Source of the DNA: Ligula intestinalis
Taxonomy: Eukaryota; Platyhelminthes; Cestoda; Diphyllobothriidea; Diphyllobothriidae
Direction of reading: 5' to 3'
Assembly (NCBI GenBank): GCA_036362985.1
Contig: JAYGXS010000002.1
Coordinates: 12,000,717-12,064,716 of the forward strand
DNA: 64,000 bases
The notes under the pieces are model-generated. The model had not been told where the DNA came from. It did not search any database and saw only the letters and a program-made list of their open reading frames with translations. Numbering within the stretch: position 1 is the first letter of the stretch; each line of letters begins with the position of its first letter. Shown here in pieces: positions 38,881 through 50,952 of the stretch. Position numbers and translations under genes: made by a program.

Positions 38881-39239
38881 TTACGGTACTATTACACAAA
38901 TAGTAAAGATTAAACGAGGTAAAAACCTTAACAATGGATACACGTGGTCAAGAACAGGCGAGTCGTCCAAATATCGGCTGACTCTAAACAAAGAAACGAC
39001 GCATGGCCAACCACGCCACACGGGTACGTGGCGAAGCCAGTCTTGGGAGGGGGCGCATGTGTCAGTGGGAGAGGGGACGAACGCTGCTTTAATGTGACTT
39101 CGGAGGCAGTTCAGGTGTCATCCGATCGGTGTGATCATCACCCGCAGAGGTGGTGTCGTGTACAGAGGGCCATGCTACGTCGGCCGGGAGGGATGGTTTG
39201 TTCAAGTGGTCCATTAGCACCTTACACTCACCTTGATCC
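38881..39239. other. Anonymous DNA
   Basis: Nothing recognised. Confidence 0.5.
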
Positions 39240-39350
39240 TACACCTAACGTCCCAGGAGTTTGTCGCAAGGCCATGTATATTTTAGGTGGTTCCTGTTCC
39301 AACGTCATGTTTAGGTGGCCATACAAGTCATACTTACCACCACACATTAG
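39240..39350 (-). repeat. R6 module
   Basis: The minus strand reads GGTAAGTATGACTTGTATGG, CCACCTAAACATGACG, then GGCCTTGCGACAAACTCCTG. It shares the GGTAAG...TTGTATGGCC module with 38217 and 40830-40890. Confidence 0.6.
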
Positions 39351-39915
39351 GGCGTGGTAGGGCTTCTGCATTACTTTACAAATGCTCTATTATCACCCAA
39401 ATGTTAATCAATATCACCTCGCACAGATTGGGAGTGCAAACCGGGTGCCACTTCTTAAAAAGCACACACAGGCAGTACTTATAGTATACCATCTACTGGC
39501 CTTAGTAAGCATGATTATTACAAAATTGGCACTTTTAGCATAGGCGCGTACCTACAGCAGCAGTATCTTTGTCCGTACAACTTGATGAATTGAGTTTAAA
39601 CTGCGGAAACCAAGGCAAACGCGGTTGTGCTCAGAGCCCCAAGCATGTACTTACACGAAATAGTGTAAACCCAGATTCACACTCCTTGTTGAGACCAAGG
39701 GTAGATGAGGCCTTGTGTTGGCTTAATCAGGGTTGCCACTGACAAAGGGTAGCGCCAGTGCTACTATACTTCTTGTTGAGATTAAGAGGATATGAGCCAG
39801 TGGTGACCTTAATCAGCGTCCCTTCTGACTTACAAAACAGTCAGTACTAGTACCAGCAAACAGTACCACTCAGCAACACCCTAGTTAGTAGTATTAGAAA
39901 TAGCAGTAATGGTAG
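39351..39915. other. Anonymous DNA
   Basis: TCCTTGTTGAGACCAAGGG and CTTCTTGTTGAGATTAAGAG recur about 90 bp apart near 39680 and 39770, an old local duplication. Otherwise nothing. Confidence 0.45.
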
Positions 39916-40230
39916 TAGTATAGGGGTTAAGGCTAAGATGATTTAACCCTAACACCTACAATCGTCTTGGCCCGGTTCCTTAGGAGATGGGAGAAGTATT
40001 GGGAAGGCAGAGTAGACGGAACATTATATTGTTTACAGAAGGGATAAAGGGAAAGTTGCCAATTAGTCTTGCAAGACATCCGACCGTGAGGCCAGTGGGA
40101 GAGGCTAGTGTCGTCGCGACCGCGACGCGCGAGGTGCAATTCCAAGTCTCTTCTGACTGCAGTCATTCCCGGCGGCCGCAGAATACTCGCTTTGTCTCGG
40201 TAGACTGGTGGTGATTGGTTGCACAGCGCA
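39916..40230 (-). mobile_element. LTR-A copy
   Basis: Plus-strand view: GGTTAAGGCTAAGATGATTT, CGTCTTGGCCCGGTTCCTTA, GGGAAGGCAGAGTAGACGG, ATTGTTTACAGAAGGG. The start half is diverged; the right limit is approximate. Confidence 0.7.
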
Positions 40231-40405
40231 AGGTTGGCAAGGTGAGACCGGGTGTGTTCGTAAGTGGCTCAGACCATTGAGCGCGAACGGACAGGGGGTG
40301 CCGGCAAGTAGCACCTGGCCGCAGGCGGCATTAGGCGCACAGGCCAAACGCGCCATCCTTCAGATCTTGGGTTGCAAGACTCTGGTCTAATAGAGTCTGG
40401 CTCAA

Positions 40406-40500
40406 CATCTACTATAGGGGAGTGAGGGTAGACAGTGCAGTAGTACTCGCGCAAAGTCTACTGTCACTAAAGACTAAGTTTAGGCGGTGTTTCTGGCTGC
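40406..40500 (+). repeat. Short repeat, uninterrupted copy
   Basis: Same repeat as 6126-6472 without the PLE insertion (CTGTCACTAAAGACTAAG). Confidence 0.75.
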
Positions 40501-40890
40501 ATCTGAAGGTCCAAATACCTTAGGTTTATGATAGTGGGGAATGCGTTGAATAGCAAAATGCACATGGCCTTGCGACAAACTCCCGGAAAGTCATGTGTAG
40601 GATTAAGGTGAGGGGTAGGGGGAAGTTTACTCTTAGGCTTGAAGTTGGGGTTAAAGTCGGATATTAATTAAGGTCAGAATTATGTTAAGATTCGGGTTCG
40701 TGTTACTGTAAGGTTTATGTTTAGGGGCTAGCTACAGTTGTGTCTTATGCTATGGTTAGCGTTAGGGTAGAGACACGGGAACATTTACCCTTCCTGAAAT
40801 CTGTCGCAAGGCCAGCTTTTTGAGTGGGTGGGGTAGTTCTCTTTCTATGTCCTGTTTAGGTGGCCATACAAGACGTTCTTACCTAAATGG
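40500..40890 (-). repeat. R6-related repeat with TTAGGG-like steps
   Basis: Plus-strand view: GGATTAAGGTGAGGGGTAGG, GTTAGCGTTAGGGTAGAG, then GTCGCAAGGCCAGC and TGTTTAGGTGGCCATACAAG. It ends in the same TTACC module as 39345. Confidence 0.55.
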
Positions 40891-41552
40891 CTGACAGAGC
40901 CCTACAACCCATCTACGCGTCCCACGCACAACACGCAATGATTTTAAACAGTGGTAGTTTATTGCTTCAATCTCACACACGTTGGAATACCATAGGAGAA
41001 GTCACTGAACCAGTTGCGTAGTCTATCATCCATCCACTTCACATACATCATCATTGGTTGACTTTGAGATCTGCTCTGGCTTATCATGCCTACTATAATC
41101 CGTTGGATGAAGAGAAGTGAGTCACCAGTATCATGAATTAGAGTAGGTGTTTGTGATGAAGTCGAAGCACCCACCCAAAATTGGGCTTACTGCCCCGGTT
41201 AACGTTGGCACAATAAAAACCCAATGCAGCTTCAGTATGCCATCTAATAGTAGGTGTCGTGAGTGCTAAACCTGTGAATTAAGCGCACACAGCAAGCCTC
41301 CTCCGTTACATCTCTCGACAAATGCTTAAAAAATCATTTTGATAAGCGCGTAGTCGACTAGAATGCAGCACCGCTGCAAAGCGAGTCGATAAGAGCTCTG
41401 CTTTTATCATCCGACTCATGCACTCAACCGCGTGTCTAACATGCAAGTTGCTTAACTTGGCAGTCGCACGATGCCAAAGGAGGAATGCAATGAACTGAAG
41501 TAGTAATCAGCGCACCCGGATTTACTTGGATCTAACTAGCATCAAATGAAAG
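40891..41552. other. Anonymous DNA
   Basis: Nothing recognised. Confidence 0.5.
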
Positions 41553-41555
41553 GTT

Positions 41556-41918
41556 TATCGAGTTGTGGTTGAGGCTAAGAAGGTTAAAACTAATGGCTTC
41601 GATCCTCCAGGCCAGTTTCCTTAGTAGAAAAGCTAATTCACGGAAAGGCCAGGGTAGAAGGAAGAGCATATTCTTTACAGAACGAATGGGAGAATATGCA
41701 GTAGGAAATTTACTATCAGACGACCGCACAACCGCAAGCCAGCGGACTACATCTAAAGTGATGTCTGCTCGGCAGTCATCACATGAGATCCTGTGTGAGG
41801 CGGCTTGTGATTGGCTGTTCCGGAGGCCGGAAGCTGCAAGCCTTCCCAAAGTGTACTTCGACTCGAGCTAGCCACGACAAACGTTCACAATGCACTTCAT
41901 GGGGAGCTAGTCACTATG
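41556..41918 (-). mobile_element. LTR-A solo LTR
   Basis: Plus-strand view: TATCGAGTTGTGGTTGAGGC, CGATCCTCCAGGCCAGTTTC, TTCTTTACAGAACGAATGGG, GCTTGTGATTGGCTGTTCCG, ending GAGCTAGTCACTA. Full length, with a mutated outer end; no target duplication. Confidence 0.8.
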
Positions 41919-42263
41919 CAACCATACCCGCAGTTTGGCCACAGTCAGTATTACAAGTTACGACGCTTAATCTCGTTTGACTTTTGACTCCTCTTCTGTG
42001 GCAGTCCGTTCACCCCGAGATTGACGCTTTGTCACGTTTTATTCTTTTCCGCCTCATGCTCCTGGTCGAGGCAGTCCGTTCACGTGACCTGAGGTAAAGT
42101 CCTTTCAATCAGCAAAGTTTGTCAAACCTCATGAGTCTTTTGTGATTTATGATCTCGGAAACCTTTATGTTGTCGATTTCACAAGTTCAACGATCCCAGC
42201 TCCATTTCGGAGCGCTAAATAGAGTTGAAGTGAGCACTTGGTCCCATGTAGGAGAATGTGTGG
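41919..42263. other. Anonymous DNA
   Basis: Nothing recognised. Confidence 0.5.
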
Positions 42264-42519
42264 CATAGGTCGGGAACCTTTTTAACTCAGAGAGCCAATA
42301 AAACAAATATTTTGAAATACATTTCACTGAGACCCATATAATATATTTCAAGGTAGAGTTCAATTACATGTGCGTATGATAAGCCTCTGGATTTATTTTT
42401 TAAACGCATAAATCACAAAATGTGAAGTTTTTTATTCCAATTTTTTTCTGAAAGAACCAGGTGCAATCAGCAAAATACCTACACCTGGCTCACGAGCCAT
42501 ACGTTCCCGCCCCCGGATG
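42264..42519. mobile_element. Candidate hAT-like non-autonomous element
   Basis: The left end CATAGGTCGGGAACCTTTTT with CAGAGAGCCAATAAAAC and the right end GGCTCACGAGCCATACGTTC with CCGCCCCCGGATG are imperfect inverted repeats in the style of hAT ends (GGTCGGGAACC ... GGTTCCCGACC with GAGCC motifs). No 8-bp target duplication could be confirmed. Confidence 0.45.
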
Positions 42520-42529
42520 TATAGGTTAG

Positions 42530-42710
42530 GAGGTAACGGTAGATCGGCAAGACAAGGAGCTCGTGGCTCAATGGTTAGAGCTTTAGACTCTGATCGAAAA
42601 GGCCGCGTGTTCGAGCTTCAGAAGGCGCACCAGTTGGAGTGTGGTATGCCTGGCTGACGACGGCTAATAAGCCACCAAAAGGCCACTTTCCCTAGCCTTT
42701 GACGGCCATT
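42530..42710 (+). mobile_element. SINE-A copy
   Basis: GGCAAGACAAGGAGCTCGTG, GCTCAATGGTTAGAGC, GACTCTGATCGAAAAGGCC, B-box-like GTGTTCGAGCTTC, then the body CCTGGCTGACGACGGCTAAT and AAGCCACC. The closest head in the window to the plus head at 6958-7050. Confidence 0.75.
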
Positions 42711-43397
42711 CTGCCAACGGTAGACTTCACATCGATCCGCGTTGCAATCGCATGGTGCTAGTGTAAACAAAGGCTATGAATCTAGTTAATTAACGAGCCT
42801 TCACAAAGGTGACCAAAGTACAGGTATGTAAACCTGCACTCATGGCCAAGTGGTACTCCGTGATGAGCATCACGGCACTGGCTCACATTTTCTTTACATG
42901 CCAAGCTTGCAGTCGCCTGCTCCTGTCTGTCACACGATCTGTTTTAACCTTGTGTGGGCCTGCGTCGACACTGATTATATCCCCAATCGTATGTAGGGAA
43001 AAGAAGGGAGATAGGATATCAGCTTATAGTTTAATGTCACTGTTGCTGCTTGTACATAAACTCTGTCTTTTGTATGTCTGGCAGCTTGTCCTCCTACGCA
43101 GCTTGGCCATGTCTTACCTCTGTCTTATCTGCAGCTCGGTAGTGTCTGCACCTTGGTCTTGACTGCAGCTCAGTAATGTCTGCACCTCGTCCTGTGTCCA
43201 TCAGCAGCGTGTGTTCTGTCGTCGTTATCGTATCGGCCAATGGCAGGTGTCTCATACAGGGCAGCAGAGTCCAGCAGCAGAATATCGTGTCCCCAGCAGC
43301 AGAGTGCCGCCTCATGTCAGTGGTCGCGTATTTAAAAACCAATAGCTTTTGTTCCCTATTGGCCCCTCTGCTACTGTCCCATGCGAGCAGCCATCGT
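42711..43397. other. Anonymous DNA with a 34-bp tandem pair
   Basis: CTGCAGCTCGGTAGTGTCTG and CTGCAGCTCAGTAATGTCTG lie 34 bp apart near 43130-43190. Nothing else recognised. Confidence 0.5.
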
Positions 43398-43970
43398 GTA
43401 GTGTCCTCAGTGGGACACTTGGCGCGCACGCTTTGCCTCTGGCCAGGCGTGACCTAAGAACCCGGCCGGCGGCTGTCCTTGTGTCCTAGCTTGTCGGCCC
43501 TTTGAAGGTCGCGTTCATGTCCCGTTCTGCCTGCCTCCGCTGGCCTATAGACCTCCTTTGTTCTCGTAACCTCAGGATGGCTAGAATGATGCCTCACTTG
43601 CTGGGCCATCCTAACACGATCCCTGATCGATCTGCTGCACAAGCTGCCTGCATTATCATCTTGCCTGCCTCATGGTCGACCACAGCCGTGCTATTCTTGG
43701 CCTTACCCCCTAGAGAACTCGAAGCCAGTCAGTATACACTTTCCCCTGATTGGCTGCAGACAACAAAGGAGAACCCCTATGGTTTCTGTAAGCCCGCTCA
43801 CCTGCCCGCAAGCATAGGTATAATATAACAACAACTGACATGAGAAGATTGTGAGAAACTCCCTACTATCGAGCCCTATGTAAGCTTTTTATCAGAGTAA
43901 ACACTGTCCAGCCTTATCAGTCTCCCCTGACTCTTGACTTGGGGAGAGCCTTCTGTTGTCGGTTTCGCCA
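43398..43970 (+). mobile_element. LTR-B-related LTR
   Basis: The start TGTAGTGTCCTCAGTGGGAC is followed much later by AAGCTTTTTATCAGAGTAAA, TCCCCTGACTCTTGACTTGG and GCCTTCTGTTGTCGG, which match the 3' end of LTR-B at 27270-27340 and 48975-49060. Only the end region aligns clearly, so it is a diverged relative. Confidence 0.5.
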
Positions 43971-44774
43971 TCTTTCGACACCCACATACCTACTTGGTGT
44001 TTTGCCGTTAGATCTTCACTTGGAGACTTATAGAACGAGCTTGAACTAGGAGTAAAACAGAACATTGACTCAGGAAGCAAGGCCATAAAAGCGTCGGATA
44101 CTGAGGTATCACAATAAAAAATATATTTCTATGGGGCTTACGACAAAATATTTTTCCCTGCGTCAGCTTGTGTCAAAAATCAAAATGAAAGGGAGGTAAA
44201 ACTGTCCTTCAAGTACAGCAGGCAACAAACGCGTACGTGGCGCCCAGAAAGAGACTGTGGATTTAAGCCGATAGAAGCTCAAAATAGGGGAACTGCGTGT
44301 CACGTATTCCAGCCCTGCCTTAGCTTGTGCAGTCTGTATTTTGTGTGCGTCGGTACCAACAAGTTTTTAGGGACACGACCGCTCCCACGATGCAGTTTTT
44401 GTAGCCTATGGGCACGCCCTAGTACCCAGCACTTGTTGGTTCACGTACAGGCAAATCGGTCGAGATGACCTACACGCAGTCGCGCAAAATAGAGTGGACA
44501 GAGAAAGAGAAAACAACACCCTAGACTGATGGATGAATTAATTTGCTTCAGTTTCGTCAGAATTTAGTACAGGGCCAGCTAAATTAGATAGGGGGAGAGG
44601 ACTCGACTCTGCTCTGGCCTACGATAAAAAATCAGCTACTCTGTCTACTTACTAATTGGTCGAGGCACACAGGCACTCTCGCAACAACGCGGAAGAAGCT
44701 GTCTTGGAAGAGAATTCGTAAGTATATCGGCGGTATCGCATGGTCCTCATTGAAGGGACTTGTCGGCAAGTCAC
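43971..44774. other. Anonymous DNA
   Basis: Nothing recognised. Confidence 0.5.
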
Positions 44775-44778
44775 CAGT

Positions 44779-45000
44779 TATTGAGGAGTGTTAAGGCTAT
44801 TAAGGTTAACCCTAATGACTGCGATCTTCCAGGCCCGGTTTCTCAGGAGAAGAAAGAGGTCTTGGGAAGGCCAGAGTGGTAGGACGAGTTCATTCTGCAG
44901 AAGGATTGAAGAATAGGTTGCAAGAATTTTGACTGTGGGAGTGCACGTCCTTCCGCTAGAGCGGTGTGACCTGAAGTGATGCCTGGGGGGCAGACACCAC
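44779..45000 (-). mobile_element. LTR-A 3' half
   Basis: Plus-strand view: TATTGAGGAGTGTTAAGGC, CGATCTTCCAGGCCCGGTTT, GGCCAGAGTGGTAGGACGAG, TTCTGCAGAAGGATTG. The rest of the LTR is replaced by diverged sequence. Confidence 0.7.
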
Positions 45001-45279
45001 ATCGTCGTCTGTGTCTACACGGGTTGAGGCCAACCTACTAGAAGAGACCAGTCTACTAACGCGGGAATCTCAATTGACAGATTGAGGTTAAGTAGTTATG
45101 CGTTGCAGCCAGGACAGGGTAGACAGTGCATGCGTTCGCTAGCCATGAAGTTCGCACATCAGTTTGCGCCTGGCCCGAAACACGTGGAAAACTGCCCTCG
45201 CGCGAGGTCCTATACTCTGAGTGACCTCCTCTGTGGTGTCATGAGAAAGGAAGGCGTCGGAAAGTAGCGACGACGACGC

Positions 45280-45510
45280 TGCCTGCATCCGCCCCCTAAC
45301 GGGGCGGAATTCGGAGTGTTCGTCAGCGCGGGAATTGTCACAAAGATCCAGAGCGGGCTTTGTGTGAGTCAGTCTCAGGACGATGATTGGCTTGAACAAT
45401 CTGGAGTGCGTGTGTGAACCCCAGTCGCGTGAGGGCAAAGGTTGCGCGTCACATACGGATATGGGCCCTTGAGCTGGATTGAGCGCGACTGAGCGTCCAA
45501 GACTGCAACT
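45280..45510 (-). mobile_element. LTR-A central fragment
   Basis: The minus strand reads CCAATCATCGTCCTGAGACT, GACTCACACAAAGCCCGCTC, GACGAACACTCCGAATTCCG, matching 46520-46625 of the plus-strand LTR. Together with 44779-45000 it may be one rearranged LTR. Confidence 0.7.
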
Positions 45511-45817
45511 ACGGGACCTCGTCTGTGGCGTCTCACATTAGGAGGCGGTGGGTTGTAGAACCGCTACAGATGCACTGGATCACCATGGAAACTAGATCTG
45601 GACGCGGCAGATGTTACTGGGGGTGTGCACCCAAAATATCTACCATACACGGGGTCTGGTGGCACGCCTACGCGTGGGTTCCTGCTGCACCAGATAGCTG
45701 CGTCCTCTGCCCTCTCGGATCTTTTTGTCTTAGACATGATGTAGTGGCTCCGTAGCGCCATTTCCTCCTCCCGCGTCGCGTCGTGTGATGGCAGCCTCGG
45801 TCGTCTATAGGACAGCT

Positions 45818-46298
45818 TGTAGTGGTCGCTGCTGCCCAACGCCCACCTAACTCTTGACGTCACAGACAAGGTCACTTAGAGCAGGCCTTTGCGGGAATGT
45901 ACTTTTCAGTCTGCCTCGGACCAGACGCAAAATGGCGCATGAGACACTCACCACCCACGCCAGTCTCTATCTTCGTGCGGTCCAACCAATCACCATCAAG
46001 GCCGCGAGACAGAGAGAGGATTCGGCAGCCGCTCCGATGACTGATGCTATACTCACTTGGCATTCTGCCCCCACGCGGGGCGGACGCCACGCCGCTGCTC
46101 TCTCACACGGCTCTCACGGTCGAAGGCACGCTAAACCGAGTCAACCTTCCTATGAACTATTCTCCAACTCACTCTGTAAACAATATATTGTTCCCACTAA
46201 TCTGGCCTTCCAAGTCTTCTCTCATCTCCTAAGGAACCGGGCCTGGAAGATCGCAGCCGTTAGGGTTTAACCTGAGTAGCCTTAACACGTTTGCGATA
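45818..46298 (+). mobile_element. LTR-A solo LTR with AGCT target duplication
   Basis: 481 bp from TGTAGTGGTCGCTGCTGCC to GTTTGCGATA, flanked by AGCT at 45814-45817 and 46299-46302. Contains CTCTGTAAACAATATATTG, CTAATCTGGCCTTCC and CTAAGGAACCGGGCCTGGAA. Confidence 0.9.
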
Positions 46299-46361
46299 AG
46301 CTAGTGCCAAGTGCCGTAACTTGCACCAATGCTCGATGCTACACGGTTCTTAATGTGCGCT

Positions 46362-46732
46362 TGTAGTGACTGCTGCAGCTTCTCAACGCCCTCCTAATTC
46401 GTAAAGTCACAGACAAGGCCTTGGCAATGGCAATCTTGATCGCTCAGTCGCGCTCGATCCAGCACAATGGCCCACGTCCGCATGCGACGCGCAACCTTTG
46501 CCCATTCACTCCAGACAGGTCAGGCCAATCATCGTCCTAAGGCTGACTCACACAAAGCCTGCTCTTGACTCTTGTGACAATTTTAGCGCTGACGAACATT
46601 CCGAATTCCGTCCCGTCAGGGGGCGGACACAGGTAGCGTCGTTGGCCGCTGTGACGACCCATCTCCTAAGGGACCGGGGCTGGAAGATCGCAGCCGCTAG
46701 AGTTTACCTTATTAGCCTTAACACCCCTCGAA
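46362..46732 (+). mobile_element. LTR-A solo LTR
   Basis: TGTAGTGACTGCTGCAGC to TAACACCCCTCGAAA. The stretch between the GACGAACATTCC block and TCTCCTAAGGGACCGG is shortened: the AATAAA-like promoter part is deleted. No target duplication seen. It lies 63 bp after the previous LTR, in the same orientation. Confidence 0.85.
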
Positions 46733-47685
46733 ACAAGTATGGCGTGGCGCGTTTAGAGGGCAAATCCGGAAATGTTAAAGATTTCATGACACATAAATAT
46801 TGCTGCATCAGCTCAGAGTGTTTGTACCTAAAAGAATGCGTACTTTTCTGTTTGAAGATTTGGTTGTTCGTTCTCTAGTTTCCGAAGAAAGTACGATGCA
46901 AGAGCTAGTCAGCCGAAGAGGTCAGTTTCCTGCGTGATCGCATATTTTAGCGTCACGCCTAGAGCGTGAACTGTGCGATCCTAGATCTAGCTCGGCTCCG
47001 ACTGCTTACGTCACTGGAGACCAAAACGAGGTTTGGGTTCCAGGCGTCGTCAGTCCAGGCTTGTGCAAGTAAGCCTATTTGTCACTCCCCTCAGTTTCAG
47101 CAACGTGCCTGAAGTCCGCCTGAGTGCAGCAAACTGCCGCAGTCTTGCAATCGCAGTAAGTTTATCGATCGGCCTCTTGCATGCTCTCGGCAAAAGCGTG
47201 ATTGCGGCTAGTAATTCGCGCAGTAAAACGTTAGATCATGCGCTCACCATTCTCCGCCCTTCTTCTTCCTCTTCTTCTTCTTCTTAAAATATCTATCATT
47301 ATCCAACAAAACTCCTGGTTTTTAAAGTTTTTTTCATCCCAAGCCAGCAACATCCCACAAGTGTTTTGATTTTAGAAAAGACTTACTTCTAACATCAATT
47401 CTGTGTTGATAATGGGCCCCAGTTTACGTTAATTTTACGTAGACATTGCATGAACCTCGTTCAAAGATATATAATTGAAAATTTACTCCTCCTCCTGATG
47501 GGAAACGAGTTGATAGGTGTAGAAAGTAAACTCGCGTAACTATAAACCTTTCACTGCCCTTCGTATTGGGACCTACTTTCTCCTTCACATTACTCTAGAA
47601 ACAAAAAAATAAGTGTTCAATGAAGACTGTGCTGGTGACCTGATAATGGACTTCAATTACTGGCATACTGCCATATATGTGTATA
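46733..47685. other. Anonymous DNA with a (TTC)n tract
   Basis: (TTC)n at about 47263-47285. Nothing else recognised. Confidence 0.5.
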
Positions 47686-47800
47686 CAGTGGAGCCTCAGT
47701 TAACGAATTTAATCAGTCCCAGCACCGAGCTCATCATATGAAACACTCGTCTTGCGGAAAAAATATCCCCATTGAAAATAATGGAAAAAAAGTAACCCAT
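47686..47800 (+). mobile_element. pogo/Tigger-like transposon end
   Basis: TA followed by CAGTGGAGCCTCAGTTAACG, then ATTTAATCAGTCCCAGC and GAAACACTCGTCTTGCGG. Same end as 567-700. No opposite end found, so the length is unknown. Confidence 0.5.
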
Positions 47801-47988
47801 TCCACCCCCGAAAAACATCCATATGAAATGTTATAATATAATTATCATATATGTAATTCTAATGAATGTTTTTTGAAACTGTTTTGTACTGTTTGTACTT
47901 TGCCTTATGAAGAGTCATTGCCGGCTTGAGGGAGATGATGGGAAGGTGCGGAGGAGGAGGAGGGGGTTAGGGTTTGGAAGGTAGCACT

Positions 47989-48389
47989 TGCAGTGACTCC
48001 ACCTCCGGTAACACGCCAAGCTTGAGGTCATACGATGATAGGCCCGGTCACCCGGCCTCGGTTGCCGCAAACTGCGTCCAGCGCGCGATCTCTCATGGTG
48101 GCTAACGTGGCTAACTGGGTGCACACGCGCAGTAATGTCAGCCTATTCCGGTCTGGCCAATCCGCTTCCTGAGGCTGACTCACATAAAGGCCGCACAACC
48201 CCACGCCCTCACACTTCGGATGTCCGCCTCACGACCGGACGCAGGCCTGTCCAAGTGTCAACTTCTTTAATCCTAATCTCCAATCCTTCTTTGCAGAATA
48301 AGCTATTTCTTCCACTCTAGCCTGCCACTCCTCTCTTGGCCTGAGGAGCCGGGCCTGAAGATCGCAGCAGCTTGGGTATTCTCTATTAA
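47989..48389 (+). mobile_element. LTR-A solo LTR, possible CACT target duplication
   Basis: TGCAGTGACTCCACCTCC to GGTATTCTCTATTAA, with CACT at 47985-47988 and 48390-48393. Contains GGCTGACTCACATAAAGG, CTTTGCAGAATAAGC and GGAGCCGGGCCTGAAG. The last 40 bp are rearranged, so the right limit is less certain. Confidence 0.75.
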
Positions 48390-48393
48390 CACT

Positions 48394-48781
48394 GAGTCGA
48401 GTGGGCCCTCGCTTCTTGTGAAATTCATCCCACTGGGACCGTATTATAGTTCCCTATTATTTTCCCGTATTTTAGGTACCTTTCCGAAGAAGGTATCTAT
48501 TGACAATCGCTTTGTTTTCGCCTAACGTTACCTCTAAAATGGGACAAGAAACTGTCCTTAAACAAATTCACACACATTGTGCAGCTACTGCCTTATCAAG
48601 GTGATGCTTTTCCAGAAATGCGTACACTCCCTCCAGCATTCCAAACACCTTGAGTTCACTAGAAGAGGCTGTGTGGCAGCCTGCATTCGGATGCTGTGTT
48701 GATTCGTCACCTTCTCACTCAACAAACCTTTGTGTACCCGCGCTTCCAGCGATGACTCACCCTCTTGTCTCTGCGCCATCT
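48394..48781. other. Anonymous DNA
   Basis: Nothing recognised. Confidence 0.5.
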
Positions 48782-49062
48782 TGTACTTTGGCCCCCCTGC
48801 TGTCGACGCGCGTACGCTCGAAGTTAATCGATACCTCGCGAGCTCTGACTGATGCCAACAGCTGCACCCTTTCCTGATTGGCTTAGCACACATTTCACTT
48901 TCAGGGCTTCGCAGTAGCGGACACTTTTACACCGACTCGACTGGCTTCTGTGTGCGGCACTTGCAGCAGCTATAGTAAAGCTTCTTGAACTCAGTAAAGT
49001 TGTTCCAGTTAATTTCGCCTTCCCTGACTTGTGATTTGGGGATCCTTCTGTTTTAGATGCAG
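48782..49062 (+). mobile_element. LTR-B copy
   Basis: Matches 27050-27343: TCGACGCGCGTACGCTCGAA, CTCGCGAGCTCTGACTGATG, CACCGACTCGACTGGCTTCT, GCAGCTATAGTAAAGC, TCCCTGACTTGTGATTTGGG. Somewhat diverged; no internal region follows. Confidence 0.65.
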
Positions 49063-50560
49063 CAGCTAGCCATCGGTAGCTGCATCCTATCCTCCTTATC
49101 CGCGTTCTCGAGCAAACGTAAAGCACCGGGGATATTGAAGTGCTCTTTCCCAAATTTTGTAAAATTCAGCTCTTTGTAGTGGCTATCAAATAAATAAACG
49201 TCGCCAACAAGACCTTCATGTAGAGCTCGCGCCTTCGTAATCGGCTCGCTGCTGAAGCCACGCGAGTTTTGGCACAAGCCTCGCGAGAGAACTCGTAGCC
49301 AATCAGACTGTATCAGTTCACTGGTTGGTTACAGGTGACCGACGAATCCAAGCTCTGGGAACAGGATTCGACGGCGAACGACAGTTTGACCTAGCAACCT
49401 CCTTTTCCGTGAGGTTCATATTTGGATTCTGTGGCTAAACCACGCCACATTTCTGCGTGCGCGTTTGCCCAACTGGCTCTGTCCAAACTGATCACAATCT
49501 TGCTCGAAGCGCCAGGTACACGGGATGCAGGTCTATAGCTAGGTTGAGTGTGCCAATCGAGGACCAAATTTCGAGCATTAGTCTGGTCAATGCGTTGTCG
49601 ATGGGCTGTAGCAGAACTGTGAAGAGGGAGAAGGAGTGACGTTGGTGCTGCGAATGTCTTAACCACAAATCATGCGCAAGTCATTACGAGCTCTGCCAGC
49701 AATGGGGATAGTATTCCCGCTTTATGGACGAGCTGGCGTGTATGAACTGAACTTCAGACTAACTTGCACTAGATTTGCGTCCAAAATAGTATTTGACAAT
49801 CAAAAGCGGAGGGTGACTTCTTACGCAATTAAAACACTTTCTGGTGGTATACCTGAGTCCACCCCCATCTCTACTAGGTCGGTTTGCCGGGCAGTCTTCT
49901 CTGACATCACAACTTTCCAAAACATGACCAGTTTCGTTTCCATGGCAGTCATTCTGTTCAGGCTCTTGTAAAGCATACATTGGTGTTAATACGAAACAGT
50001 CTTTGTCATTTAAAACTTTCCACCCCTTCTCTCTTGTTGTTTCAGATGCTTCTTTTTCTGCCATTTGTAACGAGCAGTCAGTCGGTTTCGTTTGGGTGGA
50101 GACCATTCAACATGCCTAACACAGGTTGTACTCTCCAAATAAATGCTTAGATGATGATCAGCCTGCAAAAGTACCCAAAAGTATAGAAGTTGGAAGTTCA
50201 TTACTGCCGAATTAACAGTGCGTGGATTCCGAAACTTTCGCACTTTATCCTAAAGAGGTGCTCAGCCGAAGCGGATTGTCGCTATCTGGTTTAGTTTCTA
50301 GTTAGTTTCGTGTTGTTTATTTTTAGTTCGGCAAGTTATGTTGCAATAAGCTACGCTGTTGCATATAAACAGCCCTTAATAACTTGGCTTTTAAATGCTA
50401 GCAAGATCACTCGCAAGTACTTGCTCAGTAGAGTTGTTTTCCTTTTTTTCAGTAGAAAAAACCAGCCAACTGGGACCCAAAATGCTCCGTTCTTTACTTA
50501 ATATCTGGAACATCATGGTCACTCAGATGGATGAATCTGAAGCTGCTGGCCCCCTAAAAG
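49063..50560. other. Anonymous DNA
   Basis: About 1.5 kb with overlapping small frames on both strands, none recognisable. No repeat matched within the window. Confidence 0.45.
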
Positions 50561-50952
50561 TGGTGACTAGCTCCATACGAAGTGTGCTTGTGAACGCGTC
50601 GTGGCTACCTCAAGTCGAAGTGCACCTTGGGAACGTTTGCTTCCGGCTTCTGTAACAGCCAATCACAGGCTGACTCACACAGACCTCAATGCGGTGTCTG
50701 CCGTTGGGCATTCATCTGGATTCCGCCCCGTCAGGGAATGGTCGTTGGCAACGTTGTCAGCGCCACTGATGACCCTGCACTCTCAACGTTAGACGTCTGC
50801 CAATCCGAGTCAAATCTCCTGCTATCTATTGTTATATTCGTCTGCAGAAAAAACTCTTCCTACCACTCTGGCCTTCCCATGACTCCTCTCATCTCCTAAG
50901 GAACCAGGCCGTTAGGATTAACGTTTATTAGCCCTAACACATCCGATAAGCA
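50561..50952 (+). mobile_element. LTR-A solo LTR
   Basis: TGGTGACTAGCTCCATACG, second subrepeat GTGGCTACCTCAAGTCG, CAGCCAATCACAGGCTGACT, TGCAGAAAAAACTCTTCC, CTCTGGCCTTCCCATGAC, ending CCCTAACACATCCGATAAGC. The head is mutated (TGTA lost) and part of the tail is deleted. Confidence 0.8.
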
